64,000 bases of DNA from contig JAPEVC010000092.1 of assembly GCA_027946555.1 (NCBI GenBank), forward strand, positions 62,001 to 126,000, in the 5' to 3' direction. This document shows, one piece after another, positions 48,891 to 60,744 of the stretch. Position numbers and translations under genes: made by a program. The notes below the pieces were generated by a model. That model was not told where the DNA came from and ran no database searches. It saw nothing but the letters and a program-made list of their open reading frames with translations. Source of the stretch: Gnomoniopsis sp. IMI 355080. Its lineage: Eukaryota; Ascomycota; Sordariomycetes; Diaporthales; Gnomoniaceae. Position 1 is the stretch's first letter, and every line of letters starts with the position of its first letter.

Positions 48891-48974
48891 GTACTGGGTG
48901 CCTTGCAAAGACTCTGCTATCTGTTGCCTATATCAACCACTCTTCTATCCAAGAACAGGCTTTTATTGATCGTC

Positions 48975-50943
48975 ATGGCTGACAAGAAAGCAACGATGTT
49001 GGTGAACACCAAACATATTCTAAGTCCTCCTCTCTCCACTCAGAGCACTATTGCAGTAGAGAAAGATCGGTATCATGTTTTGAGTCATCGCGAGAAATAC
49101 CCGTGAGTTACCGTGTCGCTAACTTCTTACACACCTTTGGCTCACATGACAACAGATTGGTCCTACTTGTTTCCCTGGCTGCTACGTTCTCACCACTAGC
49201 GAGCAACATTTACTTCCCTGCCCTTAATCAAATCTCCGATGACCTCAATGCAAGTCACCAAGCAGTTGCCATGACAATTACAACATATATGTGCGTATCA
49301 TACCTCGCCTACTAATATGAAGCCTTTCTAACGTGACCAACATAGGATTGCACAAGGACTTGCACCTTCATTCTGGGGCCCCATGGCAGACTGCCTAGGT
49401 CGTCGTCAAATTTTGCTGTACACACTTCTTGTAGGTATTTCAATACTACGCAGCCTCCTTGGAACTTCAACTCACAAGCCTCCAGTTGTTCCTGATATCC
49501 AACATTGGATTAGCGTTGTCACAAAACGTCACGATGTTGATTGTGTTCCGTTTCCTTCAAGCAGCTGGTAGCTCTTCGACCATCTCAATAGGCAAGTGTT
49601 TCCGGAAAGTATTACCTGAAACTTTTTGACCTAACTTTCCTCAAGGGGCCGGTGTTATTGCAGATATCGCTCCTGCTGATGAACGAGGTGGCTTCATTGG
49701 CACATTTGCCGGAAGTAAGACACTCCACATAAACTCCCCCAAAATATCTGTGCTGATGCCACTTCTTCAGTGCGTCAATTTTCCATGGCTGTTGGCCCCG
49801 TCATTGGAGGAGTTTTAGCCGGGACCCTTGGTTTTAGGTTTATCTTCTGGCTGCTGACCTTGCTCGGCGGCATCGTTCTCCTTTTCTTGATCGTTTTTCT
49901 TCCAGAGACACTTAGAACTTTGGCAGGAAATGGGTCTAGAGCTGTGAAAGGATGGAAATACGAGCCCTTAGTCGGTGTCTTTGCACCATGGACAAAGCCA
50001 GCGGCAATGGACAATGAGGCCGGCGATGAAGCTCCAAAGGAGAAATTGACGGCGAGTTTGTTCTTCCAGCCAATGCTTTTCCTTTTGGAGCGAGATGTTG
50101 CTTGTACTCTATTCTTTGGAGCTGTAATTTACACGGTCTTCTCGATGGTAAGCCCCCTGATGTCATGCTCTGGATACAGGAACTTCCCAACCTGTAGAAG
50201 TTGACACTAACGATTAACTACACAGGTCAGTGCAAGCACGTCTTTCCTACTTGCTAGAGAGTATGGTCTTTCCACCGTGCAGTAAGTGCAGATCACATCC
50301 CCTCCGACGTCTTCCGGGCGCAAAACTAATTCATCTCTATAGAATAGGCTTATGTTTCCTTCCTAATGGTCTGGGCTGTGTGATTGGCTCTACCCTCGCT
50401 GGAAAGCAATTAGACAAGGATTTCCGCCTGGCCGAGGATGCATACAAATACGCAAACGGCCTTCCGCGCCATGTTAAACTCCCGAAAGGAAATCAGCCAG
50501 ACGACTTCCCACTCGAGGCCACAAGGCTAGCCCAATTACCCATCATGACAGCGGCCTTCTGCTTTTCCGTCGTGATATACGGCTTCAGCATCTCATCCGG
50601 GGCATCGCTTGTAGTACCGCTCATGGCCCAGTTCGTGATTGGGTATTCAAGTACGGCAGTGCTGAATCTCAACAACACCCTGACTGTAGACCTGTATCCA
50701 GGGAAAAGCGCAGCTGCCACTGCCGTCAACAACTTGGCGAGATGCTTGGTGGGCGCTGTTGGTGTGAGCTTCACGGACCTTGCCCTCGAGAATCTCAAGA
50801 CGGAGTGGCTCTTTGTGATACTGGCTGGCACTGTTGTGGTAGCGAGTCCAATGGCGTGGGCCGAGGGAAAGTACGGGATGGATTGGAGAAGGCAGAGAAG
50901 GCAAAGAATCCGGGAGAAGGAAGAGAGGAGCGAAAAGGTGTAA
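48975..50943 (+). CDS. DHA1-type MFS drug/metabolite exporter (Qdr/Tpo-like)
   Basis: Proton-driven exporter of the plasma membrane. Eight exons: 48975-49102, 49156-49290, 49346-49430, 49486-49591, 49646-49714, 49771-50147, 50226-50281 and 50343-50943; 518 aa. Signature blocks are LVLLVSLAATFSPLASNIYF, PALNQISDDLNAS, then QGLAPSFWGPMADCLGRR (motif A between helices 2 and 3), FRFLQAAGSSSTISIGAGV, ADIAPADERGGFIGTFAG, and MAVGPVIGGVLAG (the antiporter motif C GPxxGG). LPNGLGCVIGSTLAGK opens the second half. Twelve helices are expected. The exon 4/5 intron works only as GC-AG (AATAG/GCAAGT ... CAAG/GGG). A frame-correct upstream ATG at 48903 exists, but MADKKATM is the more likely start. Substrate unknown; closeness to the P450 hints at detoxification or metabolite export. 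Confidence 0.93.
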
Positions 50944-52156
50944 CCTGTGGCTTTTTGGATGCTCCGGATCTGGATACGACTTATGATGGATGATGGTATT
51001 TGGAATTTATTGGAGGAGTTTTGTAGCCTCGCGAGTCGCCCACACCTTTGCGACTGAGGGTTAGTTTTCTCTACAGTCTTTGCGATGAAACAGGTGTCCT
51101 GGAAATTCTTTAGATTATAGAAATAGAATTAGAAATAGACATGTACAGAAGGTTATTATGACATAGTGGCTGTGTGTTTGTTCCAGCAGTCCTTCAACTC
51201 TAGTAGATTTTGTTTCCACCTCGAATTTTGAAAACCTGTAATAAGCCCAAAATTAGTGTTGGAGTAACTTGTGAAGATTTCCCTTTTGATAAGCGTAATT
51301 CAAAGTCAGCGCATACTGAATTACACCAGTGTGGTGCTGAGAAGTAGGAACTGATTGTCCCCATTATCTGTGATTTGCGTTCATAGTTCTACGGCCTAAC
51401 AACGTTTTCTCGTTTGCTTCATATAACAGATTTGATATTATAATATTTCCGCCCTCAGAAGAGTTCAATTACAGACGAATACCTCAATGCTTCTGCGACT
51501 TCATGAGTAACAACGACTTGCGAAACCTCCGTGACCACAAATTACCTAGGTATACCTACAAAGCATAAGTAGGACCAACGCCCAAAGCTCATCCGCACGT
51601 AGGATCGTACGAAGAAATAGTCCGGAATCTCGTAGATGCCTTATTTGCCGTGATTATGTGTGCTCAATATAAGGACCAACTTGGAACACTCGGGGTTGAA
51701 TCTTATCTTATTGAGGGTGTATTGATAGTGCTATGGTAATTCAAATACTCTTGTATCATTATAATTGTTCGGTTCATCTGTACGTTTTCTGACTTTGACC
51801 CATATCCTCACAAATTCTTTCTTTTGGGGGAGAGGGGGGGGGGTTCCGCCAAGGACAGGGGTACCTAAGACGGCCCCACACCCCGGGCCGTCTGCAGTGC
51901 GGCTCTAGCTTGAGTCTCGACAGACGTCACTTCTAAAATAATGTTTGGCTAATGAGCCTCGCAACAGCTTCACTAATCAGCTTGGCCTTGTCGTGCAAAC
52001 TGCAATTGTCCCCGGAATCACTATCCTCCCAGTACTTTTGGAATTTGAGCACATCAAACCTCACTGCGGCTCTTACTAGCTCTCTGTCTGGTATCATCCA
52101 TCTCTCACCCGCTCGTTGTCGCGACAGCGCGTGCGCGCGCGCCCCGACCGTTCAAG
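50944..52156. other. Intergenic, AT-rich in the middle
   Basis: No gene supported. The sequence at about 51.0-51.8 kb is A/T-rich. A G run lies around 51830-51844 and a purine/pyrimidine-alternating GCGTGCGCGCGCGC at about 52128-52141 just before the Ist3 start. Confidence 0.5.
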
Positions 52157-53247
52157 ATGAACAAAATTCGCGCCATCAAAGAGCTCAACAAGAAGGAGAT
52201 CGAGCAAGGAATGTACGTTGTTTGTCACTCGTCCTCCCCAGAGCGCCACGTAGTCAACTCTTGTCTACAACCGCACCTGCTGACAATCCTGTATTCAGCT
52301 CCCCGAATGCCTCTTGGCACGTCGACTACCGCGACACAGCCTTCATCTACTTTGGCGGGCTCCCCTATGAGCTCTCTGAAGGCGACGTAATCACAATCTT
52401 CTCGCAATACGGCGAGCCTGTGTTTCTCAAACTTGCGCGCGACCATGAGACCGGCAAGAGCAAGGGCTTTGGGTGGCTGAAATACGAGGACCAGCGAAGC
52501 ACGGATCTCGCCGTGGACAATCTCGGCGGTGCTACAATTGGCGGGCGTATGGTGAGTGTGGATCATGCTCGGTACAAGCCGCGGGATGACGATGATCTCG
52601 AGGAGGGGAAAGTTGGGTGGGAGGATATACAGAGGAGAGAGAGGGAGGAGAAGTTGGCGAAGGGTGAGGGCGAGGATACGATCATGGGCGAGGACAGTGG
52701 GACGGATACAGAAGACGAGATCAGACGGGCAAGGCCGATGCTGAAGGAGGAGAGAGAGCTGGAGTTGTTGATTGAAGGGCATGAAGACGACGATCCTATG
52801 AAGGAATTCATGATCGAGGAGAAGAAGAAAGAGGTCGAGGAAGCACTGCGCCGGGAGAAAAAGAAGCTTGAGAGGGAGAAAAGGCACAAGAGCAGTGGTA
52901 GGCATCATCGGTCGCACCGGTCAAAGCGGGATGACAGTGAGGACGAGGAAGACCGCCGGCGGCGGAGGCGGAGGCGCGAAGAGCAAGAAAGATCCAGACG
53001 GGACGACACACCGACTAGGAAGGAGGAGTATGATCGAAGGGAGAGAAGACGGCGGGACTCGAGCGAACGAGATAGCAAACGAGACAGTGATCGGAGAAGG
53101 GACCAGGGTCGTGACGGACGTGGATCAAGACGTGACCCAGAGTCGGATCGTCCACGGCGGGATCGTCAGGAGTCTGAGGACTATGACAGGCATAGATACC
53201 AGGACTCAGACCGAAGGCGCCGCCGAGACCGCAGCCGGTCACCCTGA
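52157..53247 (+). CDS. IST3: Ist3/Cwf29-type RNA-binding splicing factor
   Basis: RRM subunit of the RES complex in the activated spliceosome, which helps retain unspliced pre-mRNA and supports the first splicing step. Two exons, 52157-52212 and 52299-53247 (86 bp intron, GTACGT donor, TTCAG acceptor); 334 aa. The N-terminal stretch MNKIRAIKELNKKEIEQG is typical. The RRM spans about residues 34-112 with RNP2 IYFGGL and RNP1 KSKGFGWLKY and the Ist3-type EDQRSTDLAVDNL. After it come an acidic linker (GEDTIMGEDSGTDTEDEIRR), a charged coiled coil and a long Arg/Asp/Ser/Glu-rich tail ending RRRRDRSRSP. Yeast Ist3 is about half this length; the long charged tail is usual in filamentous fungi and animals (RBMX2). 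Confidence 0.94.
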
Positions 53248-53654
53248 AACATTCGAAATATTTTGAGGAATTCACAAAGACAAACGTCGATAACGCACAT
53301 ATTTTGGAGTGCTACTCGGATCGATGCAGAATATATTATGCTCATTAGAAGTTACAAGCCTGCATCTGTCTGTTTGTCCTTCTATCTGCCAGTCCTGTTA
53401 CTCCTGTGCAGATTCGGTGAGTCACCAATCATATTGTCCCGGGACATTCCACGGCCTTTACCGAACAGCAGACCAGGTAATGTCCCGAAAGCCTGCCTGA
53501 CTGATACCCTCCCAGTACCAGCAACCTGAGAGGATCTAATACAAAACCACCCATCCGCATCCTTATAGGCATAGAGTCAAATTTGAAGTGAAGCAGATCA
53601 CTTTACTGGATGACTAGCCGTCATATCAGGGTGAAGTGCAGGAGCCGTGGGCGC
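53248..53654. other. Short intergenic between convergent genes
   Basis: About 400 bp with the two 3' UTRs of IST3 and the PROPPIN gene. Nothing else seen. Confidence 0.6.
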
Positions 53655-55095
53655 TCACTGGTGCTCACCATAGTAGTGCTTCCAGCCCAGACGGTCAATG
53701 TAACGCTTGCCCTCGTCATCCTTGGCCAAGCGGAATTTCTCCCAGCGTGCCTCCATTCCTGCGCCGACGACGACCAACTCATCCTCATCAAACCATCCGA
53801 TGATTCCCTTCTGCGGCTTTGTAGTACCGAGCGTAGCGAACTCCGACATTGGCGCCACACCGCCCAAAGGCTCTTCGGTATTGAATTTGATGGTGGCGAA
53901 TGCATACGTGTCCGAGAAGGCACGTGGCAACAAGGGCACCTTGGCCAGCCAGCCCCAGCCGTTGTTGGCCTCGGCGTTGCCAGAGGAGGAGGAACTGGGA
54001 CGGGAGCTAGGGAGATTCAGGTTGGGTACAGTGATGGTATTGGTGGATGTCGCGTCCAGCTTGCGGTTGGGGCGGGGGATATCGAATATGTGCAGGGTGC
54101 TCTTGTCAGAGGTGCAGGCCAGGAAGGCGCCGGAGGGACTAAAGCATAGGTCATAAATGGTCGCGGAGTCCATGCCACGGCGCACTTCGCAGATGCTGGC
54201 GCAGTTGGTGGTGTTGTAGACGTGAATGAGCGTGCCCTACGAAAAGTGTGTGAGCATAGATACAAATAGCACATGCACGAGTGAGGACATGAGGAAAAGC
54301 ATATTCACCTTCTCACTGGCCGAAGCCAGCATGTCTCCTTCCCAGCTGAACGACATGGCGTGCAGGGGAGTATCATGGGCCGGGATGATGCTTACGTTGC
54401 CAGTGGCAAGCTCGACGATTTGGATGTGGCCAGGAGTACGACCCGGGAAGGCGATCTGCTTGTCCGACACGCAAACCAGTCCTCCTAGATTGTCGGCGGT
54501 CTCATACTCGCTTAGCTTCTCACCCTTCTTGAAACGGTAGACCTGGACGCTGTTCTGGAGTGCGACGACGACTCTGCTAGAGGTAACCCGGACGGCTCTG
54601 ATGGGCGTAAGCGTGCTGATCTCTGTGGCGCCTCTCTGCGACGATTCGTCCCATAGGATGACCTATATGAAATGACAGGTTAGACTGGATAGCTGACAGT
54701 ACGGCCGGAACACCTTACTTTGTTGCCAGCGAACTTGGGCCGATGCCCCCCTCCGACAATGGCGATGACGTTGCTAACACCCATCATCTGAGCCAGAGCG
54801 ATACCTCCCTTGAGGTCTGCAAAGGATGTTAGTCAAAGCTGCGTAGCATTCTCATGTGTACTAGTCTTCATCGCTCGATGATAGAGGGTATACCTTTCTT
54901 GAGGATGACCTTGCCATCATCAGCCTTCAGGACTGCACGCGTGTTAGCAAATTTGACGAATGACTGTGATGCGATTGGCCACTGACCCCAGAAACCACTC
55001 TCAAGGCCAATGGAGAAGCAGGACTTGTCCTCGTTGAACGTCACCGAGAGAACCCTCTTGGGCTGCGAGGGCTGTATTCTCTGACGAACATCCAT
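53655..55095 (-). CDS. HSV2: PROPPIN of the Hsv2/Atg18 family (WD40, phosphoinositide-binding)
   Basis: Seven-bladed propeller that binds PtdIns3P and PtdIns(3,5)P2 on autophagic and vacuolar membranes. Five exons: 55095-54987, 54932-54894, 54816-54719, 54662-54309 and 54236-53655; introns 54-77 bp; 393 aa. Matching blocks are LSVTFNEDKSCFSIGLESGF, GGGHRPKFAGNKVILWD, VQVYRF, IAFPGRTPGHIQIVELATGN, IPAHDTPLHAMSF, and LCFSPSGAFLACTSDKSTLH. The lipid-binding motif usually written [LF]RRG is VRRG here (within CEVRRGMDSA), keeping both arginines. Length and loops fit Hsv2/WIPI4 better than the longer Atg18; the exact paralogue is not certain. The 39 bp second exon was placed by phase and consensus. 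Confidence 0.93.
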
Positions 55096-56548
55096 ATTGG
55101 CAATGGAATTTGGCTTACGCGTGTGTGTCAGACGCGATTTCAGTAGCTTGGTGGTCTGGCTGTGTTGTGCTGTGTTGCTATCGAGTTGAAAACAATGTAT
55201 TGTTGTGGCAACGGATTCGGGGCTTGAGACTCGAGAGACAAGAGAGAAATGTAATTATCAAGACACGAGAAGTCGAGGGAGTCCTGGTCTTTATGATATA
55301 TAAGGTATCATAATCGAAGGTGATGTCGTCCCAGCGGGTCCAGAGGGAGGGGGTATCGTGTAAGTTACCAATGTTCTCACGATAGAGTTGAGACTGTCAC
55401 CTATTTCCAGGAATATAGCAGGAATTTGAGTGAATGCTGTGAGGCAAGGTTGGCAAAAATCCTTCCCCAAGTATATGAGAGAGATGAGGGTCAAAGAGTG
55501 AGTGAAAGTGTAGATTCCTTTCTGTCCTTCAATGTGGATCCGCGGCTTTTGTTAAGCGCTGGGGCCGACAACAGTCAGAAAGCCAAACCCTTCCAAGGGC
55601 GACGTTGTAAAAGTGGGCTGTAATGTTAGGACGAGGTCGTGCTGAAGAGCACTTTCTAGGTTGCTGCTAAGTCTTAGAAACGCCAGGACAGACTCTGCAT
55701 CATGTGAAGTCAGTTGCATCCCAGACTAGAGCCACCGGTGTTGGTCTATTTTGCAGGCTAGAAGGATGAGACGAAAGGGTAGAGAGAACAGACACAAATA
55801 TATTATATGTACAACTTTGGGTATATAGAAAAGAAAGGGTATCTGAATCAAGGGAAGCAGAAATAACCAGGTTCACCAGGTAGCTAGCTGGTGATGTGAG
55901 GATAGAATATGTTGTAAGTGCTGCCTGGGAAATAGATGCTTTGGGTCAGGCGGGATTTACCACTGTCGTCAGCTGCAGCTGGCAGACCAGAGCCCGGGCT
56001 GTCAGGCAGTTGGAGAGCTGCCATAAACCTGACTAAGCCTATCTGGGAAATTCCCATTCAACCTCAATGAGGTGGTCTGTGCACACAACCCCTGAGTTTA
56101 TGGGAGCATCCGCTGCCAGCAAGCTTCCCAGGCATGCTGTGACGGGCACACAGGTGGGCTAGGATGGGCCTGGGCAGACCGCAGGTGGGAGATGGGCGCC
56201 TGTGCAGCTCGGAATTTGGAGATGACAGAGCAATGGCAGAGAAGCGACAGCAACATTTCTCTTAGATTGCGCTTCCCGGCCCCACTCGTAACATTTGTCC
56301 ACTCTTTGCACCTGCAGCCCAGAAGACCCTGGCTTCCTTTCCCCTTTTCCACTTTCAACGTGGGCCATCTCATCGCCAACGACCGACATCCTTACTTCCT
56401 CCTCGACCCTGACCATTCCATTTCCGCTTCGATCTCGACTTAGACTGTCCAATTGACCATACTACCTTTCCAGTCAGTCTCATCAGCAGGTTACACGGTC
56501 TTTGAAATTCCAGTTTAGCATTCGTCGTTCGTCACCACAGCTGCTATC
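55096..56548. other. Intergenic between divergent genes
   Basis: No gene supported. It contains the PROPPIN promoter on the left and the septin promoter and leader on the right, the latter with CT-rich runs at about 56380-56450. Confidence 0.5.
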
Positions 56549-58220
56549 ATGTCTTCCCCTGCCGTATGTTTGCTTGTTGCCCTCTTGTTTTCCTAGCCGC
56601 GCGCGCACCTCCAAACCACAAGACAACGAGTTAATCTAAACCTCCAATTTCCCCTTGCAAACCATATCAATCAACCTTCATCCCATCGCATTGCTGTGCT
56701 GTCCCTTTCCTCGCACCCATTCACTTACTGACAGAAGCTCGATTCAAAACAGAAGATGATCCGCCGCAAGAAGAACGTCAAGAAGGGAATTCAGTTCTGT
56801 CTGATGGTCTGCGGAGCATCTGGCACTGGTGAGTTTGATCTCCTGCTTAGCTTCACATCCCCAACCCGACCCGCCATCTGCCCATCATCTTGTGCACAAC
56901 CCGCTCTTGCTTACCAAATACTTGCGTCTTTACAGGTAGAACTACCTTCGTCAACACCCTTTGCGGAAAGAGCGTTCTCGGACACAAGGAATCCGATGAC
57001 CCGACTGGGGCCCATGTTGAGGATGGAGTAAAAATCAAGCCCTACACCGTTGGTACGAACTGTCGATAGTTCCCCGAATGTGGCGCAATGAAATTCTGAC
57101 CTTTTGGATAGAGCTCGAGCTTGACGAGGAGGGAACCCGCATCTCCTTGACCATTGTGGACACTCCAGGTTTCGGTGATCAAGTCGACAACGAGGCCAGG
57201 TACATTCCCATATCCTAAAATTTACGCGCATCCAGTCCACCGCTGACCGCACCCCCTACAGTTTCTCTGAAATTGTCGGCTTCCTCGAGAGGCAATATGA
57301 CGACATTCTGGCGGAGGAGTCGCGTATCAAGCGTAACCCTCGCTTCAGAGACAACCGTGTACACGCGATGCTTTACTTTATCACACCTACCGGCCATGGG
57401 TACGTACCAAATGCCAGACACCTCCCCCGATATGTGCTGACGTGCTGTACAGTCTCCGCGAGTTGGACATTGAGCTGATGAAGCGCCTTGCTCCCCGTGT
57501 CAACGTCATTCCCGTCATTGGCCGCGCCGACTCCCTGACCCCCGCCGAGCTCGCCGAGTCCAAGAAGTTGGTCATGGAGGACATTGAGCACTACCGTATT
57601 CCCGTCTACAACTTCCCATACGATATTGAGGAGGATGACGAGGACACCGTGGAGGAGAATGCCGAGCTCAGAGGTCTGATGCCGTTCGCTATCGTTGGTT
57701 CGGAGGACACTGTCGAGATCGGAGGTCGCAAGGTCCGTGCCCGCCAGTATCCATGGGGAGTCGTCGAGGTCGACAACCCTCGCCACTCAGACTTCCTAGC
57801 TATTCGCTCCGCCTTGCTCCACAGTCATTTGGCCGATCTGAAGGAGATCACCCATGACTTCTTGTACGAGAATTACCGTACTGAGAAGCTTTCTAAGAGC
57901 GTGGAGGGTGGTGCTGGAGTGTAAGTCTATCTACTTTTCCACTGAATATGTTGGATTCTCGGCTAACATGTCACAGCGACTCTTCAATGAATCCCGAGGA
58001 CTTGGCATCGCAGTCCGTCCGTCTCAAGGAGGAACAGCTTCGCCGCGAAGAAGAGAAGTTGCGCGAGATCGAAATCAAGGTCCAGCGCGAAATCAACGAG
58101 AAGCGCCAAGAGCTCCTTGCCCGCGAGTCCCAGCTCCGGGAGATCGAGGCTCGCATGCAACGAGAGCAGGCCGCTCAGACGCCCGTGCCGGAGGCAAATG
58201 GCGACGCGGAGGCTGCGTAA
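56549..58220 (+). CDS. aspA: Septin, AspA/Cdc11 type
   Basis: GTPase-fold cytoskeletal protein that assembles into hetero-oligomeric rods, rings and filaments at septa and growth sites. Seven exons: 56549-56563, 56735-56828, 56936-57052, 57112-57199, 57262-57399, 57453-57920 and 57977-58220; 387 aa. N-terminal polybasic MIRRKKNVKKGIQF; G1 GASGTGRTT, with Arg where the P-loop Lys is usual, a Cdc11-group trait; G3 DTPGFGD; G4 GRAD. Septin-unique blocks include YFITPTGHGLRELDIELMKR and ARQYPWGVVEVDNPRHSDF. A C-terminal coiled coil follows (SVRLKEEQLRREEEKLREIE to LREIEARMQREQ). Exon 1 is only 15 nt (MSSPA) before a 171 bp intron; the acceptor at 56734 was preferred, though a second in-phase AG at 56752 would drop six residues. 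Confidence 0.96.
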
Positions 58221-59160
58221 GCGAATCAGCCTATTCCTGGGTTTCCTCAAGTATGAGACGTACGCGACTTGGACAGTCCTGTTGTGTACCTACATGGCAA
58301 GACACGTCCTTTGCGCGTTCAGGACTGCTTCCGCTGGCAGTGAAAGGCGTATGCCATGCAATACAGTGTTGAAGGAAAGAGCGAGATCTTCTGGTTGAGG
58401 GATGGACTGCGGCGCATGGAGCTTGGTTCGGAAGCTGATCTCTCACAAACACACGACGGGCGTGCCCGTTTTCCACATAATGATATCCCCGTGTCTAGGA
58501 ATGCTGTCGAAAAAAAAGATCGAGCAAGCAAAGGATGGAAGAGAGGCGACATTTCTTTTCCCATACGTCTATTTTTCGTCGCTGATGTCGGCCATTGCCA
58601 CTTGGCGGGTCGGCCGTTCTTCCTGGACGTTTGGGTTTTTACTACCACTTATTTTTACGTAAAGGACTTTCTAATGCAGACAAGCTAAATTCATGTTTCT
58701 TCCACGGATGTCGTGGTGATCTGAGCAATCTCGTGCTTCCGAGTTGTCCACAGTGCAGGCCTGATATGAGCCTGTATGTACCTCAGCGCAGTGCACTCAC
58801 TACTCTGTTCTCTTGAATTCAAGCGTCGCCCCTCTCATAGCAAAAATCAACTTCATGATGACTTGATTGGAATGAATAAATTACGGGCTGGATCAATGTC
58901 GCATTTCCAACGCCAAATACTATGAAGTCCTATCAACCGAGTCCCAACAGACAAACCAAACCGTGAAAGTCCCGACGAAACAAAGCAACATCCAGCAGGA
59001 CTACTCTGCATTGCTCGAGGAGTGCTATCTTGTGCATCTCAAGCTCGCCGGTGTGCCAAGAGGCTGTGCAATCTCAATCTCGGGAAAGAAACCGTCAAAT
59101 TAAACTACCATCTCCTATTCAGCTTGCCGGGCCCACTTATGCGTAGCCAACGGTCGCTCT
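58221..59160. other. Intergenic between convergent genes
   Basis: No gene supported. It should hold the 3' UTRs of the septin and the Bax-inhibitor-like gene. Confidence 0.5.
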
Positions 59161-60100
59161 CTAGTTATTTTGCTGGCTGTTCAAGATCCTGAGAATCGCA
59201 AGGAAAAGGTTGATGATGTCGAGATACAGGCTGATCGCGGCGGCAATTTCCTCCTCAACGTGATGGTGCCTGATGACGAGCTGCGTGTCGACAAGGATAT
59301 AACCACTGAAGATCAGCGCCGCAAGCCCGCCGTAGATCAACTCGCCCGTGCTGCTATAGGGGAAGAAGGCAGCCATGAAGCCGAAGAGAATGAGTCCCCA
59401 CAGTCCGCCGAACAGGTAGGGCATCCAACTGGTGAAATCGTACTTCGTTTGGCAAGCAAAGGCGGTAAGGAAAACAAAGATGCCCGCGGTGAGGAGGACG
59501 GCGTTGAGGACGATGGAGGTCTTGTAGAAGGAGACAACGACGGAGATGGTGTAGGCTTCGAGGAGGGTGAAGCCCGAGAGGAAGAGTAGGTTGGTAGGGT
59601 AGGAGTGACGCTTCCAGTAGGTGAGGAGCATCATGCCGATAGCGCCAAACATCTATTGCGAGGTTACACGTTAGTATATTATTCTTATCTTGGGGGGTTC
59701 TTTGGGAGAAGCGAGGAAGTCGATAGCCACATACTGAGATGAATACCATAGCAGGATGGTCCTGAATCCAAGCCTTATACCCCTCGCTCACAAAGCTCAT
59801 CGCACTCACGAGCCCCGTGACCAGAAGCTGCACAGTCAAGATCGTGTAAACTTTGCGAATGAACTGGTTGCGTATGTCGATGGTCGCCTCCGCGACGCTG
59901 CCGCCAAACTTGAAGTCATCGGGCAGGTCATCGTCGCCGTCCACGCTGCCACGCGCGATGCCCGAGAAGAGCCGCGCTTCATCTTCGGCGGTAGCTTGGT
60001 AAGATGGCGGTGCCTGGCTGTAGGACGCCGCGGCGGGACCGGCGCCGGGAATCGCGTCCGGGTCGTGCTGTGGGGCGGGGGTGTACTTTGCGTTGGACAT
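59161..60100 (-). CDS. BXI1: Bax inhibitor-1 family membrane protein (Bxi1/TMBIM-like)
   Basis: Multi-pass protein of ER or vacuole membranes tied to calcium leak, the unfolded-protein response and cell-death control. Two exons, 60100-59735 and 59652-59161 (82 bp intron, GTATGT donor, TAG acceptor); 285 aa. A Pro/Ala-rich cytosolic start containing APPSYQATAEDEA precedes IRNQFIRKVYTILTVQLLVT, the family entry to helix 1. About seven helices follow, with the family blocks FTLLEAYTISVVVSFYKTS, YILVDTQLVIRHHHVEEEIA and AISLYLDIINLFLAILRIL. The acidic/His pair near the last two helices is present. Complete and apparently functional. Confidence 0.95.
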
Positions 60101-60744
60101 CGTGATGGCCGGCCGTCTGATTGTCCGCGAGGATGATTATGTGATAGGTTTGATCGGGGACGAAGGGCGTTTCGATTCAATCCGTGCGTGGGGATGGTAG
60201 AAAATAGATGCAAGAAAGTCGTAGACGTCAACAGTTGTATGTTGGAGAAAGATAGCGAAAGGGAATAAGCTCAGGTTCTGTCGCCGAGTAGTCAGTCAGG
60301 TGGAAGGTTGTAGAATCGTACGCCACGCCTCGGTGATGATGACCGCACTGCCGCGCCACTCTCCAGTCTAAAAGGGTGTGGGGAAGCTGCAGGCACTCAC
60401 TGGTTGCGGGTCTAATCCACAAGGGAAATGACTAAGCAGCTTCTTGGTTCGAGTGACTCGAGGGCCGACTACACACTTTGAGTAACCAGGCACTCACGAC
60501 GTGGCAATGAAGAAAATTGTAAGTTACATTGGTATATGGCCCCAATGTCTGCTTCCCTCTTTTCCCCTGCTATGTTGATACTTGAGCTTACATTGTGTAG
60601 TCTGTCGTTGCCTCACTTATTTGTGAGGTTAAATATGCCTAATTCCTGTCACAAGATTAAGCACGACAGTTCCACTCGGACTCCTCATCGTCATTCCCGT
60701 CCTTGTTGGCCTCATGGTTGGCTTTTCTTTTCCTTTTTTTTTTT
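60101..60744. other. Intergenic, BXI1 promoter side
   Basis: No gene supported. The bases next to 60101 are the BXI1 promoter and leader on the minus strand. A T run occurs at about 60734-60747. Confidence 0.5.

Larger units (their letters stand above)
45567..48974. other. Gene-poor stretch between P450 and MFS transporter
   Basis: Holds the P450 promoter (minus strand) and the MFS promoter (plus strand). Between them are scattered protein-like fragments: an AT-rich frame at 45937-46242; a plus-strand frame ending near 46604 followed by a possible short intron up to a TTTTTCAG at about 46646; and a minus-strand frame at 48015-47803. None forms a complete gene or shows a domain. Degenerate genes are plausible but unproven. 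Confidence 0.4.

Noticed and set aside
43748..50943. Complete secondary-metabolite cluster
   Set aside because: Only a P450 and an exporter are present; no backbone synthase, regulator or further tailoring gene is visible in the window.
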